DNA of 64,000 bases, from the NCBI GenBank assembly GCA_042095135.1, contig JBELBV010000007.1, positions 6,465 to 70,464 on the forward strand. The letters run 5' to 3'. The number at the start of each line of letters is the position of its first letter. The first letter of the stretch is position 1. This DNA is from UA16 sp042095135 (GTDB lineage: Bacteria > Bacteroidota > Bacteroidia > Flavobacteriales_D > Sanyastnellaceae). Below, piece after piece: positions 59,520 through 64,000 of this stretch. A program made the translations under genes and the position numbers. Under the pieces are notes generated by a model. That model saw nothing but the letters and a program-made list of their open reading frames with translations. It did not search any database and was not told the origin of the DNA.

Positions 59520-60450
59520 AGGCCGCCTGGACGTTGCGCATCAAGCCCTCGTACCCTGTCCGCTTCACAGCGGTGCCCTTGAACACATCGTGAAAGACCT
59601 CCTCGGTCATTTCTTCCCAATCCCTTCGCTTCATCCCGAGCAATTGCGGATGCGGCGCAAATTGGGGTTCGCGATTGGGCTGCGCGTGGCGGTTCCACGG
59701 GCACACCTCCTGGCACACATCGCACCCGAACACCCAAGGCGCTAAGTGCTGGTGCACCGGCTCGGGAATGGCCCCACGCAACTCAATGGTGAAATAGCTG
59801 ATGCACTTGGAACCGTCCACCACCCCCGATTGAATGATGGCACCGGTCGGGCAGGCATCGATGCACCGGGTGCACGTGCCACAATGATCCGCAGTCGGTG
59901 CGTCAGGTTCCAAATCGACATCGATGATTAACTCCGCAATGAAGAAATAACTGCCCATTCCTTGATTCAACAGTAGGCTGTTTTTGCCGACCCATCCCAA
60001 GCCGCTTTTGGCCGCCCAAGCCCGCTCATGAACAGGTGCGGAATCCACAAATACGCGGCCTCCGACCTCGCCCCACTCCCGCTGGGCCCATTTCATCAAT
60101 TCCTTGAGCTTCCACTTGATGACGTAGTGGTAGTCTTGTCCTTGTGCATAACGCGCCACGCGCGGCGCCCCCGGATCCGTCGGTTGCGCGTCGGTGTGGT
60201 AATTGTACAGCAGAGACACAACCGATTTGGCACCTGTGACCAATTTCCTCGGGTCCAGTCGCTTGTCCACATTGCGCGCTAAATAGGCCATTTCGCCGTG
60301 GTAATCCCGGCGCAACCACTGCTCCAGCCGGTCGGCCTCCTCCTCCAAAAAACCCGCCTGCGAGACGCCCACGGCATCGAATCCCAATGCCTTGGCCTCG
60401 CGAACCAAATGCCGCTTTCGATCCTGTGCCGTGTATTCGTGTTTGCCCAT
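59482..60450 (-). CDS. queG: Epoxyqueuosine reductase QueG
   Basis: QueG reduces epoxyqueuosine to queuosine in tRNA, using cobalamin and two 4Fe-4S clusters. The 322-residue protein shows the ferredoxin-like cluster motifs CGTCTRCIDACPTGAI and CDVCQEVCPWN, and the N-terminal ALGFDAVGVSQAGFL and DRLEQWLRRDYHGEMAYLAR segments. It follows ruvB by 2 nt, so the two are co-transcribed. Confidence 0.95.
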   Translation of the reverse strand: MGKHEYTAQDRKRHLVREAKALGFDAVGVSQAGFLEEEADRLEQWLRRDYHGEMAYLARNVDKRLDPRKLVTGAKSVVSLLYNYHTDAQPTDPGAPRVARYAQGQDYHYVIKWKLKELMKWAQREWGEVGGRVFVDSAPVHERAWAAKSGLGWVGKNSLLLNQGMGSYFFIAELIIDVDLEPDAPTADHCGTCTRCIDACPTGAIIQSGVVDGSKCISYFTIELRGAIPEPVHQHLAPWVFGCDVCQEVCPWNRHAQPNREPQFAPHPQLLGMKRRDWEEMTEEVFHDVFKGTAVKRTGYEGLMRNVQAAFKSPGTGGRPIR

Positions 60451-60452
60451 GG

Positions 60453-61481
60453 TCAGCCGCCAAACAAGGTGCCTGATTGCCCTTGCGGTGTGCGGCCCAA
60501 ATGCGCATAAGCAGCAGCAGTCGCCTGACGTCCGCGCGGCGTCCGCACCAACAGGCCTTCCTGAATCAAATAAGGCTCATAGACCTCTTCCAATGTGCCG
60601 GGATTCTCCCCAATCGCTGTCGCAATCGTCGAGGCTCCAACGGGCCCCCCATTGAACTTGTCAATCAGCGCTGTCAGGATGCGGTTGTCCATCTCGTCCA
60701 ACCCTTTGCGGTCTACGTTCAAGGCATCCAAGGCGAATTCTGTGATCTTCTGATCGATGGTTCCGTCGCCTTTGATCTCGGCGAAATCCCGCACCCGGCG
60801 CAGGAGCGCGTTGGCAATCCGGGGCGTGCCTCGGGAGCGCGAGGCGATCTCATAGGCCGCAGCGTGTTCGATGGGCATATTGAGGATGCCTGCGCTTCGC
60901 TCAACGATATCGGTGAGCGTTTTGGCATCGTAATACTGCAACCGGAGGTTGATACCGAATCGTGCGCGCAATGGTGCGGTCAACAGCCCAGAACGCGTCG
61001 TCGCGCCCACCAAAGTGAAAGGGTTCAGTTCGATCTGAACCGTTCGCGCATTCGGCCCCGCATCGATGACCAGGTCAATCCGATAATCTTCCATCGCGCT
61101 GTACAAGTACTCCTCCACCACTGGGGAAAGCCGGTGTATTTCATCGATGAACAGCACGTCATTGTTCTCGAGGTTGGTGAGAAGTCCCGCCAGGTCACCG
61201 GGCTTGTCGAGGACCGGTCCGGAAGTCGTCCGGATGGAAACGTTCAATTCATTTGCAATGATGTTCGCAAGGGTCGTCTTTCCCAGTCCGGGAGGTCCGT
61301 GCAGCAGCGTGTGATCCAAGGCCTCTCCGCGGTTCGAAGCGGCTAGGACAAATACACCGAGGTTCTCCAACGCCGCGCGCTGTCCCGTGAAGTCATCGAA
61401 CCGAGCGGGCCGCAACACGCGATCTAGTTCCCCGTCTGACGGCTGCTCCGCTTCGTTCCTCAAATCAAAATCCTCGGTCAT
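60453..61481 (-). CDS. ruvB: Holliday junction ATPase RuvB
   Basis: RuvB is the hexameric AAA+ motor that drives branch migration with RuvA. The 342-residue protein shows LRPARFDDFTGQ near the N-terminus, Walker A LHGPPGLGKTTLANIIA, Walker B VLFIDEIHRL, GATTRSGLLTAPLRARFG (sensor) and the C-terminal winged-helix RTPRGRQATAAAYAHLG. A possible weak -7-like TAACTTG lies 5 nt before the ATG. It heads a ruvB-queG operon. Confidence 0.97.
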   Translation of the reverse strand: MTEDFDLRNEAEQPSDGELDRVLRPARFDDFTGQRAALENLGVFVLAASNRGEALDHTLLHGPPGLGKTTLANIIANELNVSIRTTSGPVLDKPGDLAGLLTNLENNDVLFIDEIHRLSPVVEEYLYSAMEDYRIDLVIDAGPNARTVQIELNPFTLVGATTRSGLLTAPLRARFGINLRLQYYDAKTLTDIVERSAGILNMPIEHAAAYEIASRSRGTPRIANALLRRVRDFAEIKGDGTIDQKITEFALDALNVDRKGLDEMDNRILTALIDKFNGGPVGASTIATAIGENPGTLEEVYEPYLIQEGLLVRTPRGRQATAAAYAHLGRTPQGQSGTLFGG

Positions 61482-61507
61482 GGTTGCAAGTTAATCCGGT
61501 TGGCCAT

Positions 61508-61543
61508 AAAAAAAGCCCCACCGGTTGACCCGATGAGGCTTTT
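61508..61543 (-). terminator. Rho-independent terminator after ctaD
   Basis: AAAAGCCCCA pairs with TGAGGCTTTT (10 bp, one mismatch). On the minus strand the stem is followed by a run of seven Ts. It lies 17 nt after the ctaD stop and just upstream of ruvB. Confidence 0.8.
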
Positions 61544-61559
61544 CATGAAGTTCGTTGCG

Positions 61560-63317
61560 TCAATGGATTTCTTCACCCGCCAAGGCCGGAGTGGTCTGCG
61601 GTACGAAGTCATCTTCGTGGGCTGGGTTCGAGTAATCGTATGCCCAACGGTGCACCTCTGGAAGAGGTCCGTCCCAGTTTCCGTGTACGTGCTGGATGGG
61701 TGTGGTCCACTCCAAGGTGTTTGACTTCCAAGGATTCTGAATGGCTTTCTGGCCGTAAAAGATGCTGTAAAAGAAGTTGAACAGGAAGAACAACTGACCG
61801 ATGGCACCCACAATCGCGAACGTCGAGATGATCGGCTGCAGATCCATGACGGAGTCCAAGAAATCGAAATTGCTGTATTCGTAGTAGCGACGTGGCGCAC
61901 CCGCAATGCCCACAAAGTGCATCGGGAAGAATACCCCATAGCCCGCAATCAATGTCACCCAGAAGTGAGCATATCCCAGCTTCGTATTCATCATGCGACC
62001 AAACATTTTCGGGAACCAGTGGTAAATACCCGCGAGCATTCCAAAAATAGCCGACATGCCCATTACGATGTGGAAGTGCGCCACCACGAAGTAGGTGTCG
62101 TGCACATTGACGTCGAGGGCCGAGTCAGCCAAAATGATGCCGGTCAAGCCTCCCGTCACGAAGGTGCTCACCAAACCAATGCTGAACAGCATGGCCGGCG
62201 TGAACCGGATGTTGCCCTGCCACAATGTGGTGATGTAGTTAAACGCTTTCACAGCAGAAGGAATGGCAATCAATAGCGTCGTGAATACGAAAACCGAACC
62301 GAGGAAGGGATTCATCCCCGTAATGAACATGTGGTGGCCCCAAACGATGAAGCTCAAGAAGCCAATGCCCAGGATGGAACCGACCATGGCCTTGTAGCCG
62401 AAGATTGGCTTTCGTGCATTGGTTGCGATGACTTCAGAACTAATGCCCAAAGCCGGAAGCAATACGATGTATACCTCGGGGTGACCCAAGAACCAAAATA
62501 AGTGCTGGTACAGAATAGGCGACCCTCCTGTTACGTCTAGTGCTTCACCTCCGATGAATATATCAGACAAGTAAAAGGCTGTGCCCATGGTGCGATCCAT
62601 CAAAAGGAGCACCACCGCAGAGACCAATACGGGGAAGGACAATACACCGAGAATAGCAGTCACCATGAAGGCCCATATCGTTAGCGGCAAGCGTGTCATT
62701 GACATGCCCTTCGTACGCAGGTTGATTACCGTCACCACGTAGTTCAATCCACCCAATAGCGAACTGACGACGAAGAGGACCATGGAAATCAACCAAAGCG
62801 TCATGCCCATACCACTGCCGGGCATGGCTTGCGGCAAAGCACTCAATGGAGGATAAACCGTCCAACCTCCCGAGGCAGCCCCTCCTTCCACGAAGAGCGA
62901 CAAAATCATAATGACACTTGAGAAGAAGAAGAACCAATAGCTCAGCATGTTCAAGAAGCCAGAGGCCATATCCCGCGCTCCAATCTGCAATGGAATAAGC
63001 AGGTTAGAGAATGTACCCGACAATCCTCCCGTCAAAACAAAGAAGACCATGATGGTACCGTGGATCGTCACCAATGCCAGGTAAGCATTGCGGTCCAAAA
63101 CACCGCCAGGTGCCCACTTGCCAAGGAAAGTCTCCAGAATGGCAAAGCTTTCACCGGGCCAGCCCAATTGAAGTCGGAAGAAAACCGACAACATAACGGC
63201 TACAATTCCCATCACAATTGCGGTCACCAAGAACTGCTTGGAGATCATCTTGTGATCGTGCGAGAAAACATACTTCGAGATGAAGCTTTCTTCGTGATGA
63301 TTTGCGTGTGCTCCCAT
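61560..63317 (-). CDS. ctaD: Cytochrome c oxidase subunit I
   Basis: The 585-residue catalytic subunit of an aa3-type haem-copper oxidase has twelve or more membrane helices and the metal ligands. These include the low-spin haem His in VTIHGTIMVFFVLT, CuB ligands in FLGHPEVYIVLLP (with the His-Tyr pair) and WGHHMFITGM, and haem His in VVAHFHIVMG. It follows ctaC by 2 nt and ends at a hairpin terminator, so the cytochrome oxidase operon ends here. Confidence 0.97.
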   Translation of the reverse strand: MGAHANHHEESFISKYVFSHDHKMISKQFLVTAIVMGIVAVMLSVFFRLQLGWPGESFAILETFLGKWAPGGVLDRNAYLALVTIHGTIMVFFVLTGGLSGTFSNLLIPLQIGARDMASGFLNMLSYWFFFFSSVIMILSLFVEGGAASGGWTVYPPLSALPQAMPGSGMGMTLWLISMVLFVVSSLLGGLNYVVTVINLRTKGMSMTRLPLTIWAFMVTAILGVLSFPVLVSAVVLLLMDRTMGTAFYLSDIFIGGEALDVTGGSPILYQHLFWFLGHPEVYIVLLPALGISSEVIATNARKPIFGYKAMVGSILGIGFLSFIVWGHHMFITGMNPFLGSVFVFTTLLIAIPSAVKAFNYITTLWQGNIRFTPAMLFSIGLVSTFVTGGLTGIILADSALDVNVHDTYFVVAHFHIVMGMSAIFGMLAGIYHWFPKMFGRMMNTKLGYAHFWVTLIAGYGVFFPMHFVGIAGAPRRYYEYSNFDFLDSVMDLQPIISTFAIVGAIGQLFFLFNFFYSIFYGQKAIQNPWKSNTLEWTTPIQHVHGNWDGPLPEVHRWAYDYSNPAHEDDFVPQTTPALAGEEIH

Positions 63318-63319
63318 GA

Positions 63320-64000
63320 TTAAAGCGATGCAGTTACGTTAGTAGATTCTTTTGTGGTTGCGGCTTGCTCCATTTCTGGCTCATCCGAACCTTCCTTGAC
63401 CAAGAACTCGTCCTGCTCGGCGATCCAGGCCGCGTATTGCTCCTCGGTCTCTACGATCACCTTCATCTGCATGTTAAAGTGTGCGGCGCCGCAAACCTTG
63501 TTGCACAGAAGGACATAGTCGAACTCAGGGTCATTCAGTACCATACGCATGGAATCAGTTGTGATCGTTGGCGTCATTTTGAATCGCGTCGGTACGCCAG
63601 GCACCGCATTCATCTGAGCTCTAAATGCGGGCATATAAGCCGAGTGAATGACATCGCGTGAACGAAAAACAAACTCCACCTCTTTACCTACAGGCAAGTG
63701 GAACTCCCCTTTCACAATTTGGTCATCCATGCCCGCCTCCCAGGCGCTCAAGTTGCCATCGAAATCGAACTCACGTATTTCTTGAATCCGCTGGCGGTGA
63801 CGCTGCAATCGGTACAGCTTGTCTTCTTTGGCCTCGTACGCCGCGTCGGTGAGGATGGTCACCTTGTCAGAGGCAAGCATCTGATCAATCTCCTGAATGC
63901 GCGCCTCAAGGATAGCTTTCAATGCACCATCGTCGTGGCCGTGGCCGTGGTCGCCATGATCGTCATGACCGTGGTCAGCATGATCATCGTGGCCGTGGTC
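63320..64000 (-). CDS. ctaC: Cytochrome c oxidase subunit II (N-terminus cut by window edge)
   Basis: The frame runs open to the right edge; the visible 226 residues hold the CuA domain. CuA ligands are in DVIHSAYMP (His) and CNKVCGAAHFNMQM (C-x3-C-x3-H-x2-M). The first 26 visible residues are almost only His, Asp and Gly (nine His, nine Asp). They precede ALKAILEARIQEIDQ, a helical stretch before the CuA beta-barrel. The transmembrane N-terminus lies outside the window. An apparent start at 63922 is only an internal TTG. Confidence 0.93.
   Translation of the reverse strand, partial: DHGHDDHADHGHDDHGDHGHGHDDGALKAILEARIQEIDQMLASDKVTILTDAAYEAKEDKLYRLQRHRQRIQEIREFDFDGNLSAWEAGMDDQIVKGEFHLPVGKEVEFVFRSRDVIHSAYMPAFRAQMNAVPGVPTRFKMTPTITTDSMRMVLNDPEFDYVLLCNKVCGAAHFNMQMKVIVETEEQYAAWIAEQDEFLVKEGSDEPEMEQAATTKESTNVTASL

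Noticed and set aside
63320..63922. ctaC starting at 63922 as a complete gene
   Set aside because: The frame is open to the window edge and the transmembrane part is missing, so the TTG at 63922 is internal.
63938..64000. Tandem GTGGCC-type repeat at the window end as a non-coding satellite
   Set aside because: It stays in frame with the ctaC reading frame and encodes a His/Asp stretch, so it is coding.

Overview
The window looks like a chromosome segment of a GC-rich member of the Bacteroidota, most likely Flavobacteriales. The main reasons are: SprA, the giant outer-membrane pore of the type IX secretion system (T9SS), in the gene order malic enzyme - ruvA - sprA - gcvH - vanZ-like - tonB; a PKD-repeat adhesin-like protein with a T9SS type B C-terminus followed by a PorP/SprF protein; several secreted proteins with T9SS type A tails; and the Bacteroidota -7 promoter element TAnnTTTG in front of many genes. 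No rRNA, tRNA, CRISPR array, insertion sequence or prophage was seen, and no gene-free stretch exceeds 300 bases.

Layout. 1-9.7 kb: lipoprotein di-haem cytochrome c peroxidase, a YkgJ-type Cys-cluster protein, the 2309-residue PKD protein and PorP/SprF. 9.7-18.4 kb: murB with an unusual N-terminal extension, a TPR protein, an AddB-like PD-(D/E)XK nuclease, a flippase, then DUF2147, YihY and nadC on the minus strand. 18.4-24.1 kb: rlmH, atpDC, and a cofactor cluster (ribF, an LRR protein, pnuC, NadR-like kinase). 24.1-35.4 kb: the minus-strand operon maeB-ruvA-sprA-gcvH-vanZ-like, plus tonB. 35.4-43 kb: an envelope thiol-redox cluster (TlpA-like, DUF6029, two paralogous T9SS-sorted thioredoxin-fold proteins, an Omp28-like lipoprotein, a PorT-like barrel). 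43-49.4 kb: a beta-propeller protein, LEA2 lipoprotein, M20 dipeptidase and proline dehydrogenase. 49.4-55.7 kb: a FecA-like TonB-dependent receptor with a Fur-family-like operator, then a divergent pair of T9SS cargo proteins, a five-haem cytochrome and a PQQ-type sugar dehydrogenase. 55.7-64 kb: an ABC transporter with a DUF3299 protein, trhO, a small conserved-looking protein, queG, ruvB and the cytochrome oxidase genes ctaD and ctaC (cut by the window edge).

How it fits together. The window mixes housekeeping genes with a dense set of T9SS machinery (SprA, PorP/SprF, a PorT-like barrel) and six recognisable T9SS cargoes. Several cargoes carry thioredoxin folds, haem-c or PQQ-dehydrogenase domains, which suggests surface redox chemistry fed by T9SS export.

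The strongest unexplained signals are: (i) seven genes whose -7 element lies only 4-7 nt before the start codon, implying leaderless or near-leaderless mRNAs; (ii) ten cysteine codons at exact 249-nt intervals in the PKD protein, inside an alternating A/B super-repeat; (iii) the divergent surface cytochrome / PQQ-dehydrogenase pair with interlocked promoters; and (iv) a perfect TTTAGAA-N3-TTCTAAA palindrome upstream of the FecA-like receptor.
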